Positions 24,629 through 37,664 of a stretch of DNA of 64,000 nucleotides are shown piece by piece (the stretch's first letter is position 1; every line of letters begins with the position of its first letter). The position numbers and the translations under genes were made by a program. This stretch comes from Candidatus Gullanella endobia (GTDB lineage Bacteria; Pseudomonadota; Gammaproteobacteria; Enterobacterales; Enterobacteriaceae), in assembly GCF_900048035.1 (NCBI RefSeq), contig NZ_LN999832.1:310001-374000 (forward strand), written 5' to 3'. The notes below the pieces were generated by a model, which had not been told where the DNA came from, made no database searches, and saw nothing but the letters and a program-made list of their open reading frames with translations.

Positions 24629-25747
24629 TTAGAACATGTAAGTCATACCCATCGCTAAAATATTTTCTGTAGAAATATGTATATCACGAGTGAAATTATT
24701 CTTAGGAAGAAGATTAATTCGATAATCAACAAATGTCATCATGTTCTTGTTCTTTTTAAATGTATAACTAGCGCCTAAATCAAGGTATTTCTTGATAGTT
24801 TGACGTTGTCCTTGACAATCGCTATCAATACGCGATTGTAGATAGCCGATAGAAGGACGTAGCATGCTAAAATCAAGGGAATATTGTGCGACTAATTCAA
24901 TATTTTTAGTTTTGTCAGAAAAATTCTGTTTTGTTTTTGGTGAGGAATGACCATAGGGTGTCATATTGCGAGTTTCACTGTATAGTGCTGCTAAATAAAG
25001 GTTGTTTGCGTCATATTTTAAACCTAAAGAATAAGCTTCAGCTATTTTGTTCTTATTGTACGTACTGTGATTTGAGATACGCTGAGCCAAAGTTCGCTTA
25101 CTGTTAGTATAAGCAACACCGGTAGAAACACCGTTACCTAATTTATAAGTTACTGATAGACCATAGCCATCACCGTTTGCTTCATTTAATCCGCGGCTAA
25201 TTTTTTTCTCTTTGTTATCATTTTTACCTTGATATTGTAAAGCAAAGTTCAGACCATCGATATTGCCAAAGAAATTGGTATTACGATAAGTAAAAACACT
25301 ATTAGCGCGTCCTGTCATAAAGTTATCGGTGATACTAGTATCACCGCCGAATCCTGACATTATATTAGTCCAAGCACCAATATCATATAGCACTCCATAA
25401 TTACGGCCATAATCAATACTACCAGTATCAGCAAATTTAATACCAGCGAAACCAAGGCGAGTAAAGTTACTTTTTGAGTATTCGCTTTCAGCTTGGCTCA
25501 ATCCAACTTCTTGCTCAAAGGTAGCAAAACCGGTAATTTTTTCATTAAGCTGAGCTTCTCCATTGAAACCATAATGAATAAAAGAACGATCACCATTTTT
25601 TACATTATCTCTAGAGATATAACGCATACCGTTAAGTCTACCAAACAGATCTAGTTTATTTCCATTTTTATTATAAACTTCAACTGCTCCAGCACTGCTA
25701 ACCATCACCATAACCGAAACAAGTATAGAAAGATACTTTAGTTTCAT
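24629..25747 (-). CDS. ompC: OmpC/OmpF-type general porin
   Basis: Trimeric 16-strand outer-membrane channel for small hydrophilic solutes. The true start is the ATG at 25747, preceded by AGAGGGTTTC; an upstream in-frame extension has no signal. This yields 372 residues with a clear signal peptide (MKLKYLSILVSVMVMVSSAGA) and mature start VEVYNKNGNKLDLFGRL. Family landmarks are GSIDYGRNYGVLYDIGAWT, the constriction-loop region SGFGGDTSITDNFM, FFGNIDGLNFALQYQGKND, YDANNLYLAALY and the C-terminal GMTYMF with terminal Phe for BAM recognition. The site between tRNA-Pro and gyrA, minus strand, matches E. coli ompC, so I favour ompC over ompF. No micF-like RNA was seen upstream. Confidence 0.93.
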   Translation of the reverse strand: MKLKYLSILVSVMVMVSSAGAVEVYNKNGNKLDLFGRLNGMRYISRDNVKNGDRSFIHYGFNGEAQLNEKITGFATFEQEVGLSQAESEYSKSNFTRLGFAGIKFADTGSIDYGRNYGVLYDIGAWTNIMSGFGGDTSITDNFMTGRANSVFTYRNTNFFGNIDGLNFALQYQGKNDNKEKKISRGLNEANGDGYGLSVTYKLGNGVSTGVAYTNSKRTLAQRISNHSTYNKNKIAEAYSLGLKYDANNLYLAALYSETRNMTPYGHSSPKTKQNFSDKTKNIELVAQYSLDFSMLRPSIGYLQSRIDSDCQGQRQTIKKYLDLGASYTFKKNKNMMTFVDYRINLLPKNNFTRDIHISTENILAMGMTYMF

Positions 25748-27030
25748 TTTGAAACCCTCTATATTTATTATATTATTTTCAATAATGATTTGATATCCGG
25801 AAAGGCTAAAATAAAAATAAGCATTCAACAGATCTTAATATCACTAATAAATCAGATATTGAGTTAATATCAGAATCATACTTAATATATTTTTACCTTT
25901 CAAGCTATTGCGTGGTAATAATGCAAGAAAGGCATGCATCATAATTATTTAAATAATTATATAATAATAATTTTATTAAAAGACTAATTGATAGTATCAA
26001 TGATAAATAAAAACTATTAAAAAATAGTAAAATAATTTTTTAGAAATCTTCTATAAAAATCCCAATAAAATTTGTTTATGATATGAAGGTTTCCTATCTA
26101 TATATACCATGCATCACTATTTTTTTAGGAAAAATATAAAAGATATTAAACAATAAAATAACAAAAAAATACTAATTAAATAAAAACTAAAAAATAAAAT
26201 CTTATTTAAAATAAGAGTGCACAACATAATAAATATTATAAACGATTTCTTTTTTTATTTTTTAAAGATCATCTTATTTTTAATATTTAGTATAAGATTC
26301 AATCTTTTTCTTATCTTATTTTTCTATTTCTTCATATCATTTTTTCCCTAATATACCAATAAAAGTAAACATATAAAATAGACTGTTGATTATATTAATA
26401 TTTTGTAGTCTCTGTTATACTAACTATTGTATTATAATCTCTTTATAGATCTCTATTAAGTTTTTGTTTCAAAATCTAAAAGGTAATTACATTTTAGGTA
26501 TCTAATACGTTGTTATATATAAATGATAGTTTGAATTTTAAATTCTAAACAAATCAATAGCACTTTGTATATCTTAAAAACATAATTATCTATTATAATT
26601 TATACAAAAGATAGTAGCTATGGTATACATTGCTACTTTATCGAAAGTCAGACTGATTATTAGAGGGAAAATTTATCTAATAAGTTATTACTATTGAAGC
26701 CAAGTATTTGTTAAAATCTATATCTTTTACTAAAATACCGTATTAAATAGTGCTATCAAGGTATAGTAATATAAATAATTTCAAATCATACAGTAGTTCT
26801 TTTTAAGAAAATTAAAATTTATATAAAACATTTAATAGCAGTACTAAAATTAACAATTTTTTATAAAACTACTAGTATTGCTAGTGCTGTAAAAATCTCT
26901 TATCTCTCTAATTTAAGAAGTGAAAAAATAAAAAAGATAACAACACGCTGAAATCAAAAAACTTATGCTCTGTTTGAATTTTGAGTATCATTCCTATTTA
27001 TTTCTATCATCGATATTTTTATCTTTATTA
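25748..27030. other. Porin-gyrA intergenic, eroded
   Basis: 1.3 kb AT-rich. A perfect 20-nt AT palindrome lies at 25941-25960. E. coli has micF and rcsDBC between these genes; none is recognisable. Confidence 0.5.
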
Positions 27031-29622
27031 TCAAGAATTTTCGTCTATCTTATCAGCGTTGTTTACTACTAAATCTAAATTATCGTTATTTATCGGTTCA
27101 ACGAGACGTTGCAACCCTACTACATTCTCATTATGTGCAGTTCGGATCAGTGTAACACCCTGTGTGTTACGGCCAACAATACTTACTTCAGAGACTCGTG
27201 TGCGAACTAGCGTACCGGCATCTGTTATCATCATAATTTGATCGTAATCACCTACCTGTACAGCTCCGATAACTTTACCATTACGTTCGTTTATTTTAAT
27301 AGAAATAACCCCATGGGTAGCACGAGACTTTGTTGGATATTCTACTTGCGCAGTACGTTTTCCATAACCATGTTGTGTCACTGTTAGTATCGGTTTTTCT
27401 CCACGTGGAACAATAAGAGATACTACTCGATCGCCTTCGATTAGATTGATACCGCGCACACCTGTTGCGGTTCGTCCCATTCTGCGAACCTGTTTTTCTG
27501 AAAAACGTACAACTTTACCATAAGCAGAAAACAACATAATCTCATTACTGCCATCGGTCAAATCTACACCAATCAGTTCGTCACCATCATTAAGATTAAC
27601 GACAATGATACCAGTACTACGTGGACGGTTAAACTCAATAAGAGACGTTTTTTTCACAGTACCACTAGCAGTTGCCATAAAGACGTAGCTTCTTTCTTCA
27701 TACTTATGTACTGGTAAAATTGCAGTAATGCGTTCATTTGATTCAAGTGGTAATAAGTTGACTATTGGTCGTCCACGAGAAACTCGACTAGCTTCTGGCA
27801 AATGATAGACCTTCATCCAATACATTCTTCCTCGATTAGAAAATAGTAAGATAGTATCATGAGTATTTGCTACTAGTAATCTTTCTATAAAATCTTCTTC
27901 TTTAATACTAGCTGCTGACTTTCCTTTACCTCCGCGACGCTGAGCTTCATAATCAGTTAATGGCTGATATTTTACATATCCTTGATGAGATAAAGTCACA
28001 ACAATATCTTCTTGATTAATCATATCTTCAATATTAATATCTGAGATATTAGCAGTAATCTCGGTTCGACGTAGATCATTGTATTGCTCCTTTATTGTTA
28101 CTAGTTCTTTATGAATTACCCTCATCAAGTGGTTTGGTTTCTTTAGAATATGAGTAAGCTCTGCTATTTTTATAAGAAGTTCTTTATATTCATCTATTAG
28201 TTTTTCATGCTCCAGACTAGTCAATTTTTGAAGGCGCAAATCTAAAATCGCCTGAGCTTGTTGTTCAGTCATATAATATCTACCATTATGAATGCCGTAT
28301 TTTAATTCTAACCATGCCGGCTGTGCTGTATTATCACTGGCTTTTTTCAGTATATCTGAGATTGTATCTATCGTCCATGAAGATGCAATAAGATTAGCCT
28401 TTGCTTTTACTGGCGTTGACGACTGTTGAATTAGTTCAATAATTGGCTTGATATTCACTAAAGCTACTGAAAGCGCTTCTAGAATGTGCGCGCGCTCACG
28501 AGCTTTGCATAATTCAAAAATTGTACGACGGGTCACTACTTCACGGCGATGACAAATAAAAGCAGATAAAATATCCTTAAGTGAAAGGACTTTCGGCTGT
28601 CCCTGATGCAGTGCTACCATATTAATACAAAACGATACTTGAAGTTGAGTTAAGGAATAGAGGTTATTGAGTACTACTCCCCCTACAGCATCACTTTTTA
28701 TCTCAATAACAATACGCATACCGTCTTTATCGGATTCATCACGTAGACCACTAATACCTTCAATACGTTTTTCTTTTACTAGTTCGGCAATTTTCTCAAT
28801 CAGACGTGCTTTATTTACCTGGTATGGAATTTCATACACAATGATACTTTCTCGATTAGACTTGCTATTAGTTTCTATCTCAGCTCGTGCACGAAGATAG
28901 ATTTTGCCACGTCCAGTGCGATAGGCTTCTTTTATACCTTGTTGACTATTAATAATAATAGCAGCAGTTGGAAAATCAGGCCCTGGAATATATTCCATTA
29001 AACCTTCAACGCTGATGTTCTTGTTATCAATATAAGCTAAGCAGCCATCAATAACTTCTGAAAGATTATGAGGAGGTATATTAGTAGCCATTCCAACTGC
29101 GATACCGGAAGAACCATTGATTAATAGGTTTGGAATTCTAGTCGGTAAGACATCAGGAATTCGCTCAGTACCATCATAATTAGGTACATAATCGACAGTT
29201 TCTTTTTCTAGATCTGCTAGTAATTCGTGGGCAATTTTAACCATACGTACTTCGGTGTAACGCATTGCTGCAGCAGAATCGCCATCAACAGAACCAAAGT
29301 TACCTTGACCATCTACTAGCATATAACGTAACGAAAACGGTTGTGCCATGCGTACGATAGTATCGTATACTGCAGTATCCCCATGGGGGTGATATTTACC
29401 GATAACATCACCAACAATGCGTGCTGATTTTTTATAAGGCTTATTCCAGTCATTACCAAGTACACTCATTGCGAATAGTACACGACGATGAACAGGCTTA
29501 AGCCCATCACGTACATCTGGTAATGCACGTCCAACAATGACAGACATGGCGTAATCTAGATAAGAACGTTTTAGTTCTTCTTCGATATTAACTACTGTAA
29601 TTTCTCTGGCAAGACTACTCAT
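27031..29622 (-). CDS. gyrA: DNA gyrase subunit A
   Basis: Breakage-reunion subunit of gyrase, working with GyrB to add negative supercoils. 863 residues (E. coli 875). The N-terminus [26 protein letters not shown] is followed by [18 protein letters not shown]. Catalytic Tyr122 is in [11 protein letters not shown]. The GyrA-box of the wrapping domain is QRRGGKG in [15 protein letters not shown]. The residue corresponding to E. coli Ser83 is Thr, with Asp87 retained. The end ([18 protein letters not shown]...) is 12 residues shorter than E. coli and much less acidic. The start ATG aligns exactly with E. coli; GAGGATAG lies upstream. gyrB is outside the window. Confidence 0.98.
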   Translation of the reverse strand: MSSLAREITVVNIEEELKRSYLDYAMSVIVGRALPDVRDGLKPVHRRVLFAMSVLGNDWNKPYKKSARIVGDVIGKYHPHGDTAVYDTIVRMAQPFSLRYMLVDGQGNFGSVDGDSAAAMRYTEVRMVKIAHELLADLEKETVDYVPNYDGTERIPDVLPTRIPNLLINGSSGIAVGMATNIPPHNLSEVIDGCLAYIDNKNISVEGLMEYIPGPDFPTAAIIINSQQGIKEAYRTGRGKIYLRARAEIETNSKSNRESIIVYEIPYQVNKARLIEKIAELVKEKRIEGISGLRDESDKDGMRIVIEIKSDAVGGVVLNNLYSLTQLQVSFCINMVALHQGQPKVLSLKDILSAFICHRREVVTRRTIFELCKARERAHILEALSVALVNIKPIIELIQQSSTPVKAKANLIASSWTIDTISDILKKASDNTAQPAWLELKYGIHNGRYYMTEQQAQAILDLRLQKLTSLEHEKLIDEYKELLIKIAELTHILKKPNHLMRVIHKELVTIKEQYNDLRRTEITANISDINIEDMINQEDIVVTLSHQGYVKYQPLTDYEAQRRGGKGKSAASIKEEDFIERLLVANTHDTILLFSNRGRMYWMKVYHLPEASRVSRGRPIVNLLPLESNERITAILPVHKYEERSYVFMATASGTVKKTSLIEFNRPRSTGIIVVNLNDGDELIGVDLTDGSNEIMLFSAYGKVVRFSEKQVRRMGRTATGVRGINLIEGDRVVSLIVPRGEKPILTVTQHGYGKRTAQVEYPTKSRATHGVISIKINERNGKVIGAVQVGDYDQIMMITDAGTLVRTRVSEVSIVGRNTQGVTLIRTAHNENVVGLQRLVEPINNDNLDLVVNNADKIDENS

Positions 29623-32600
29623 GGAGCTACTATCCTCTACTAAATAAAGCTTTACAGAGATTTAAAAAACCTTTTTTAATTATATCATATTTTATTAATG
29701 ATAAATGTACTTCAACTTTTTAAAAGTGAAATGAATTATGCTTTGTTTGCAAAAATGTCTTGAATGTTAACGATACTATAAATTTTTACTTTTTTTGAGA
29801 AAAGTAGCTTTTATAAAAGCATAGTTATACATATATTTAGCTTTTAATTAATAAAACTCTTCAGTAACTATTAAAGTGAAAAAAATAAATAGAGAAACTG
29901 ATTTTAATTTGCTAGAAAAGAATTAATTATCACGAAATCATTAATTTAATACTATTTCATCTGTTAGTATGATCTTAAATAAAAGTTCAACTCATTTTGC
30001 TTGAATTGTATTCGTAATACATTATAACGGATTTTTGGTAAATACATAATAAATGCGGGTTGATAAAGTAGCTCTTTATCAGAAAATAGTACAAAAAAGA
30101 AATAATTTTTACCAGAAAAGGTGTAAGTGAAAACTATGTCTTATCTCTCATTTTAACACATTCAAAAGTAGCATACTACTAGGGTAGTAGTAACAGATTA
30201 TTAAAGAAAAAAAATCTAATATGTATCTCAGTACTTGAGATGTCATAATTTATATAAAATACTAGAACTTATATTAGATTAAGAGTTAATTTTTCTAGTT
30301 TATACTCATTAGGCAAAATTTAACGAAGAAATATTTTTATCAATATCAAATTGTAACTCAATAACCTAGCTGTTAATTATTATTAGTTATGGATTTATGC
30401 TAAATATAGTATCATAAAGATGTATAATATTACGAAATTTGCTAATTACCTAAATTAATAAGATAATTAGTTATACTTTACTGTGCTAGTAATATACTAT
30501 CGAACTAGATTACAATTTGTTGATAAATTATTTTTATTCTAACATTAATATTAGTGTTAATTATATTGCAAATTTAGAGTCACGCGTAATATTGATCACT
30601 GATATGATCACGCTAGTAACGATTACTGTTATTAGCACTTAATTTTGCTATTTTATACCTGTTATTACAACAGCTATAATCTTTTATTAAAAACTAATAT
30701 TCTATTTTTTACTCTACATTTATGCCATTTTATTCACATCCTAATTATTAATACATTTAATTTTTCAGTAAGTAATGAGCATATTGCTTTAAAAATTTTG
30801 TTCTTCTTCAATTAACAAAAAAAGCATAAACACAATAACGTATTACTCATTTAATTTTTATTTTTATAAATAAATAACTAAAAAGTAAACAAGTTACTCA
30901 TTTGCATTATGCAAGTTTTATTATTATATTCTATTTATAAAAATCGTATGGTTAGTTTAGTCGCTAAAACTTTGTAATTATATATTTCAATTATTTAGTA
31001 TAAGAAATATAACAAACACGTGCTTACCGATTATATTAATAAAGAATTTTAAAAGATAATGATTGATCGATTATTAAGATGATATAAATTTTTTATTACG
31101 CTGTCGTCAGCTAATTACAAGGTAAGAATCCGACATGAAACCGAATTACTGGAAAATTTACGAGAGTACTAAATTTTATATGCTAGTTTTAGTTTGTATG
31201 TTTTTTGATTTTTCATGAAAATGCATATAGATTATAATTAAGAGGTTTATATTACTATCTCGACATTTAAGATATTACTATCTATTATTACTATCTATAG
31301 TAAATAGTAATATGATGATAGTCATAATTCTAATTAATTTTACATTTAACACTATTACAAAATATATATTTTCAATATCCTATGATAGGAATCAATACTA
31401 CTTGAATTCACGAGATCTAGAGTTCAATTTTCGATAGTGAAGATTTTCATATTAAATATATTTGTTCTATAAACATCTCTAAACCATAATTAAATCTATG
31501 ATCCATAGCCTAGGTATATAGCGGCGTAAAATATTATTCTATCTTATGCAGTCAGTACACAGTAGTAGAAAAATATTTTTCTGCTAAAAATTGTAGAATA
31601 AAATCAATCGAGTAAGAAACATGATTACATGTATACGTCTTAATTAGGTAATGTATTAAAACTTTGTTAATGAAAGAGCATAATTCTGTTTAATCTTACC
31701 CATGATATGCCTAGGATTTGTGATATTTTATATATAATTAGAATAAATTCGAAAAATTTTATATCCTATATAAGTAGGATAGTAATATTTATCAACGATG
31801 TATTAAGTTAGTGAAGCTATTCTTATTGATAATGTAGAAGCATGTTTTAATTAGTTTTATTTATGTTTAAATATTAATTATTTAATATCTATAATCCATT
31901 TGATCTAACAATAATGCTGATTTATCAATCCAACTTGTGTCAAGAAATTATTCCACTTACTAAAAATTAGTCGATATAAATGATGACAATAGTAAGATTA
32001 TCTTATATATCTTATCAGTTTTTTAACTTCGAAAGTTTATAACTTAGATAATATAAACAAATAACAATACTTGCAGTATTTATGCTTAATGTCTTATATA
32101 GGTTATTAAGATTATTTGATTTTAAATGCTAAATTCAGTGATATTAACTGTTATATATTTGGTATTAGTATAATTAATTTTTGTGTATTATTTAACAAAA
32201 CATAGTATATATCACTCTAATATAGTAGTAAGTTAATAATTTTTATTTATTGCACACTTTAAATTATTCAATAAAAATTTTATTAAATTTTTTAAAGTAC
32301 TCTTAAAAAGAGTACATAGAAAAATCATACGATAGAATATAATTAATACTAATTGTAAAATATAATGATTTCTAGTAAAATTAGAACATCTATTTTAAAT
32401 AATAAATTTGACTATTATTAATTGATTTATTTTATTTTAAAAAATATGAAAATTTATTTATTACAAATAAAACTATTTATATTACTTAAATAATATTACT
32501 TGATCTTATTTATATTTTATAATATTAAATTAATTAAAAATAAATTAATAAAATTAAAAACTATTTATTAAAAAATTTATAATATAAACTGCTAGCTTAA

Positions 32601-34873
32601 AAAGCTTAATATAATAAGATTTTTTAAAACTAACTATTTATATTAAAAGTAGAAATAAAATAGAACTATCAAAAAATAAATATATTATCTTTATTTGCAA
32701 TAGAAATTAGATTAAACAAAGTGTAAAAAATAACAAGATATTTAGATTTTAAAAAAATAAAATGAATAAATAAAATTCTAATTAAATAGATAAAGCAAAG
32801 TAAAACAGTAGCATATAAAGTAAGATAATGTAAAGATAAATAAAAATTTAAAAAAATCAGCTATACATATACATCTAAATACATCATTGTCTTTTTACTG
32901 ACTACTGGTAATTATTTTAAGGTAATTATAAGGCAAATAAAGATATATAGAATATTTTGATAGTATTACCAGCGATAAGTGAAAAAATTAACTATCCTGT
33001 ATAGTCATTTTTAGTATAATTATTGCCAATAAAACAAACAATAATATTATTAGTTTTATAATAGAACATAACAGATAAAATATTTGATATTCTCATATAA
33101 GTACTATGATAAACATACATACTATTTATAAAAAATTTAAAATAGAGAATAACTAAAAATACTTATTAGTATCAGTTATTAGTAATATTAGTTTCATCGA
33201 AATATCGTCATATAACCCCTAATTAATGAAGCATACTAAAGTTTTGATATAAGTATTCAATATAGTAGCTATTTATATTTTTATTTAGTTTCTAATTGAT
33301 TAAAGAGAATGAAGCACATTTTAATTTAATGAATTCGTTAAATTAAATTAATCTAGAATAGTATTACTACGTATACCAAAAAATTAAAATATTCATTTTT
33401 TAAAGTTTTATTAAGTTTCTAAAGTATTTAGAAGATAATATTTATTATTAACTAGCTAATGAATGATACAGCACGTATCACTACTAACTAATTTTTATTA
33501 AAAAGCTGATAATAGCGAAATTAGCTGCTATTAATAAAAACTGTTAGGTCCCATAGGTAAATGGTGATATTATAGTAGCTATAACAGTGGTTATCTTTAA
33601 TGGAAAAAGATATTAGTAACTTCTAGTACTAATTAATCTAGAAATGAAGTTTCATAAAAACTTTCTATAAACTATTTTGTTAACTCCAGAAACAGTTAAA
33701 TTGCACTAACTGCACTAACATATATAGTGATTCTAACATAATCAAAGGTAATTATAATAACTATTATTTATACTAACTCAGTAGGAAATAAAAGTATCAT
33801 ATTCACTGTAGTATAAAACACACTCTCAAATTAGCTAGATATAAATAGTTAAAAGTCTGCTTGCTAGTAGAATACAGAAATATCATATAGCAAAATATGC
33901 TAACTATCATTCTAAAAATATTAAGCATGGTAGCATCATGACATCTGCTTTATTTTGAAATTTATTAAAAAGAAAAAATTAGCTAGACAATATCTATTAT
34001 AAAATTATCTTCATAATTACCATCGGAATAAGCATATTACTATATGATAAATTTAAAAATAGAAAAATAGACTTATACAAATATAATCTCTACTAAGTTC
34101 GAAAATAAAACTTTTATTTTCGCATATTTAGAATTTATATTCTATGTATTCACTAATAATCACCTTTCGGTGTCTACCTTTATGCTAAAAGGTATTAAAC
34201 TTTCAGCGATATACTACTAAAAATAGAGATTTACTAACTAGTAAAACATTTTTCTATTAAGAATTACTATATATAAAGTCTATATTTAACTAAAAGATAT
34301 TAAGATAATTTTACAGCAAAATTAATTAGTATAGTACTGGAAATATTATATAAATATTTCTTTATGTTTATCTATGAATGATATTATTCCCTTTTAAATA
34401 GAGAAAATATCATCAGATATAATAGCATTATTATATTCACTTAAATATTGGAGTAAATTTCTATTAGCAGTGCTGAATTTATCCTATTTATATTGCTTAT
34501 AGTTAAATAATTAATGAATAACAAAATACCTAAAAAACAGTACTGTATTATCTCTATCAGGCATTAATTTATTTTAAGCTTTAAGCTATCTCTAAAAATT
34601 AATTAAGATTAAGCAATACAATTTCACTGACCTGAAATATATCTCTGCTTTATTTATGCTACTAGTCACTTCTAGATTAGAAATAAATAGTATCTCGCTA
34701 CAATTTAGAATACTAAAAAATCTTCAACATCAATAAATAACATGATGATATATAAAAATTGTTGAATTTGTAGTAAATAAATCTAATCAGAAAACTATCG
34801 GCCTAGATTATTAAAAGTTTTCTAAAAATGATTAATGCGATATTCATAATCATACTGTAATAGATATAACAAT

Positions 34874-34897
34874 ATATCGCTATATCGCTATATCGCT
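34874..34897 (+). repeat. 8-bp tandem repeat, three units
   Basis: ATATCGCT occurs three times in exact tandem inside the desert. Probably replication slippage. Confidence 0.8.
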
Positions 34898-36348
34898 TAA
34901 CGTATAAGTGTTATCTAACACAATAAATGCAATCAAGACCGAAATAGCCATATTGAAAATAACCACATTATCCTGAATTAAGATAAATGCCATTAAAGTA
35001 TTACAAAACTAACATTATATTCAAATAATCGAATTCATAATTCAATAACAATATCGGTATTGCTATTAACAATAGCATCAAAAAATTAATCTTTTTTGTT
35101 AAAATTTTGCTCTAAGTACACAAATGATTTAAAAAATAATATATGCAGCTCAATATTATTATATTTCTATGCTAGGTAGTCATTACCAAAAACGTAACAC
35201 AGATACGTATTAGCTAAACAACAACTTGAAATAGCATAATTTCTATCTTAACTACAGTTTACAGAAAAACTTGTTTTTAAATAATTAGTAGTGTTAACTC
35301 TATAAATTTATCTAAATACATAAAAGCATAAGCAATTGAAAGAAAATTAGCGATAATAATCACTCAAAGTACTAAGGTAGTTTTAGATATGATAGATAAT
35401 TGAGCTCACTCAATAGCCCGTTAGTACTTCAAACAACACAGTTAATTTAAATTTTCTAACTTTAGAATACTTTAACACATATTCATGTTTAATGATCTGT
35501 TTATTTTATAAAATATAAAACAGTAAGAAAAGTAATAGTTTATTTTGCATATTAAAAATTTAATATTTTTACTTCTAGCAGATTATGACAAGATATATAA
35601 TTTAGGGTAATTCATAACTAGAATTAATTTATCAAACAGTTTGAAAGCACCTTTAATAAGGTTAGCGAATATCTGATATATAATATTCATTTAAGCGATA
35701 ATAAAATATAATTACTTAATTAATCTTTTTCTACACTTTTATTACACATTATAAAACTGGGTTAGCAAAGAAGAGTAATGATTTGTTTAAGTCTTAATTA
35801 AAATATTTCAATATATGAATTAATAAGTTTTAGTAAAATATATCATTTACTTACCATCAAAGTAAGCTGTTATATAAGATAAGTTTTCAGGATTAAAAAA
35901 TTAATATCAATAGTACAAAGCAGATAAAGAAATAGGATAACGCAATTAATATTAGATAAAATCTATAACAAACTTTTATAATCTTATCCGAGTAAGAATA
36001 TTTTGTATTAACCTTCTGAATAGAAATATAACGTTTGCGTAATTAATAAAACTGCATAAAAGAGCAATTAAAAATTTCGTATAAATCTACTATATATTTT
36101 ATAATCATTAAATATATTTTGTCTTTAACGCACTTTTCATTGTCTTGATTATATATATTATAACACTATGGGGTTGCTTATGTACTGTCACCTATATTCT
36201 ATTTTACTATAATAACTAAAGAGCATAAATCACCTAAAATTAATAGTTATAGTTACATAAGTGTATTACTAATATCATAATTATTCAATTTCTGTATTCA
36301 TTACAGTAATAATATGTTATTGACGTAATGTGCTATTATGTATTCTTT

Positions 36349-36374
36349 TTGACAAATTATTAACTATGTATAAT
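36349..36374 (+). promoter_or_regulatory. Possible ackA promoter
   Basis: Exact TTGACA (36349-36354) and TATAAT (36369-36374) hexamers just upstream of ackA. The spacer is only 14 bp, shorter than the usual 16-18, so this may be a coincidence of AT-rich sequence. Confidence 0.3.
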
Positions 36375-36388
36375 AAGTAGGTACTTAC

Positions 36389-37591
36389 ATGTCGAATAAG
36401 TTAATACTTGTTCTTAATTGTGGTAGTTCATCTTTAAAATTCGCCATTATAGATGGCGTTAAAGGTAAAGAGTATATCTCTGGTCTTGCTGAATGCTTTT
36501 ATTTACCAGAAACACGTATCAAATGGAAAATAGAAGGTAAAAAGCAAGAAGCAATGTTAAGTAGTGGTAGTTCACACTGTGAAGCACTGCACTTCATTGT
36601 TAATACAGTTTTTGCACAAAGACCGGAACTATTAACACAATTAACTGCTATAGGACACCGCATCGTACATGGCGGTGAGCGCTTTACACAGTCTACTATT
36701 ATTGATGATCATGTAATTAAAGGTATTCAGGATTCTATCCCATTTGCACCGCTGCATAATCCCGCTCATCTTATCGGTATTCGTGAAGCATTGAAAGAAT
36801 TCCCGCAGCTAGCGAAAAAAAATGTAGCAGTTTTTGATACCGCTTTTCATCAAACAATGCCAGAAGAATCATATCTTTATGCTCTTCCTTATTCTTTATA
36901 TAAAGACCATGCTATTCGCCGTTACGGCGCACACGGTACCAGTCATTATTATGTTAGCCGTGAAGCGGCAAAAATTCTTGATAAACCGCTTAATCAGCTT
37001 AATGTCATTACTTGCCATTTAGGTAATGGTAGTTCTGTTGCCGCTATACGAAATGGTCAATGTGTAGATACCTCTATGGGAATGACACCGTTGGAAGGTC
37101 TTGTTATGGGTACTCGCAGTGGTGATATTGATCCAGCTGTTATTTTTTATTTGCATGATGTTTTAGGTATGTTTGTCTCCCAAATTAATATATTGTTGAC
37201 AAAAGAATCTGGTCTTTTAGGCCTAAGTGGTGTAACTAGCGATTGTCGCTATATCGAAGATCATTATCATGAAAAATCCGATGCTCGACGTGCTATGAAT
37301 GTATATTGCCATCGCCTAGCTAAATATATTGGTTCTTATAGCGCATTAATGGAAGGTCGTCTGGACGCGGTGATTTTTACTGGTGGTATCGGAGAAAATG
37401 CTGCTATGGTACGCGAACTTTCATTAAAAAAATTAACTTTGCTAGGTTTTGAGGTAGATCATGAACGTAATTTAGCTGCTCGTTTTGGCTGTGGTGGAGT
37501 GATAACCACTAATGCTAGCCGCCCAGCTATTGTAATTTCAACCAATGAGGAGTTGGTCATCGCTCAGGATACTGCACGTCTTACAGCGTAA
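36389..37591 (+). CDS. ackA: Acetate kinase
   Basis: Interconverts acetyl phosphate plus ADP and acetate plus ATP; with Pta it gives substrate-level ATP from acetyl-CoA. 400 residues, as in E. coli. Landmarks are [13 protein letters not shown] at the N-terminus, the [11 protein letters not shown] substrate loop, [49 protein letters not shown] for phosphate binding, and [14 protein letters not shown] near the adenosine site. The ATG is preceded by GTAGGT. It is followed after 73 bp by pta, the standard operon. Retention suggests fermentative or overflow ATP formation, and acetyl phosphate supply. Confidence 0.98.
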   Translation: MSNKLILVLNCGSSSLKFAIIDGVKGKEYISGLAECFYLPETRIKWKIEGKKQEAMLSSGSSHCEALHFIVNTVFAQRPELLTQLTAIGHRIVHGGERFTQSTIIDDHVIKGIQDSIPFAPLHNPAHLIGIREALKEFPQLAKKNVAVFDTAFHQTMPEESYLYALPYSLYKDHAIRRYGAHGTSHYYVSREAAKILDKPLNQLNVITCHLGNGSSVAAIRNGQCVDTSMGMTPLEGLVMGTRSGDIDPAVIFYLHDVLGMFVSQINILLTKESGLLGLSGVTSDCRYIEDHYHEKSDARRAMNVYCHRLAKYIGSYSALMEGRLDAVIFTGGIGENAAMVRELSLKKLTLLGFEVDHERNLAARFGCGGVITTNASRPAIVISTNEELVIAQDTARLTA

Positions 37592-37664
37592 TGCTTTCCC
37601 TACTCGATAGCTTTTTCCGATTGGGTTTTTTGACTAACAAGAAAATATTGAAAGAGGTTTAACC

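Larger units (their letters stand above)
29623..36388. other. 6.8 kb gene desert between gyrA and ackA
   Basis: The longest gene-free stretch. E. coli has ubiG, nrdAB, men, nuo and other genes between these loci. I checked for ubiG, nrdA/B, nuo and yfbUV signatures and found none that I trust. Some patches are less AT-rich: 30575-30640 is an open hydrophobic fragment, and 31095-31155 contains a short open run VRIRHETELLENLREY. A triple ATATCGCT repeat is at 34874-34897. No RNA gene was recognised. Confidence 0.55.

Noticed and set aside
25748-26000. micF-like antisense RNA upstream of the porin gene
   Set aside because: No sequence resembling the micF 5' region or its terminator was found.
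31095-31107. GCTGTCGTCAGCT, identical to a 13-mer of 16S rRNA
   Set aside because: Flanking bases do not match 16S rRNA at all; isolated coincidence.
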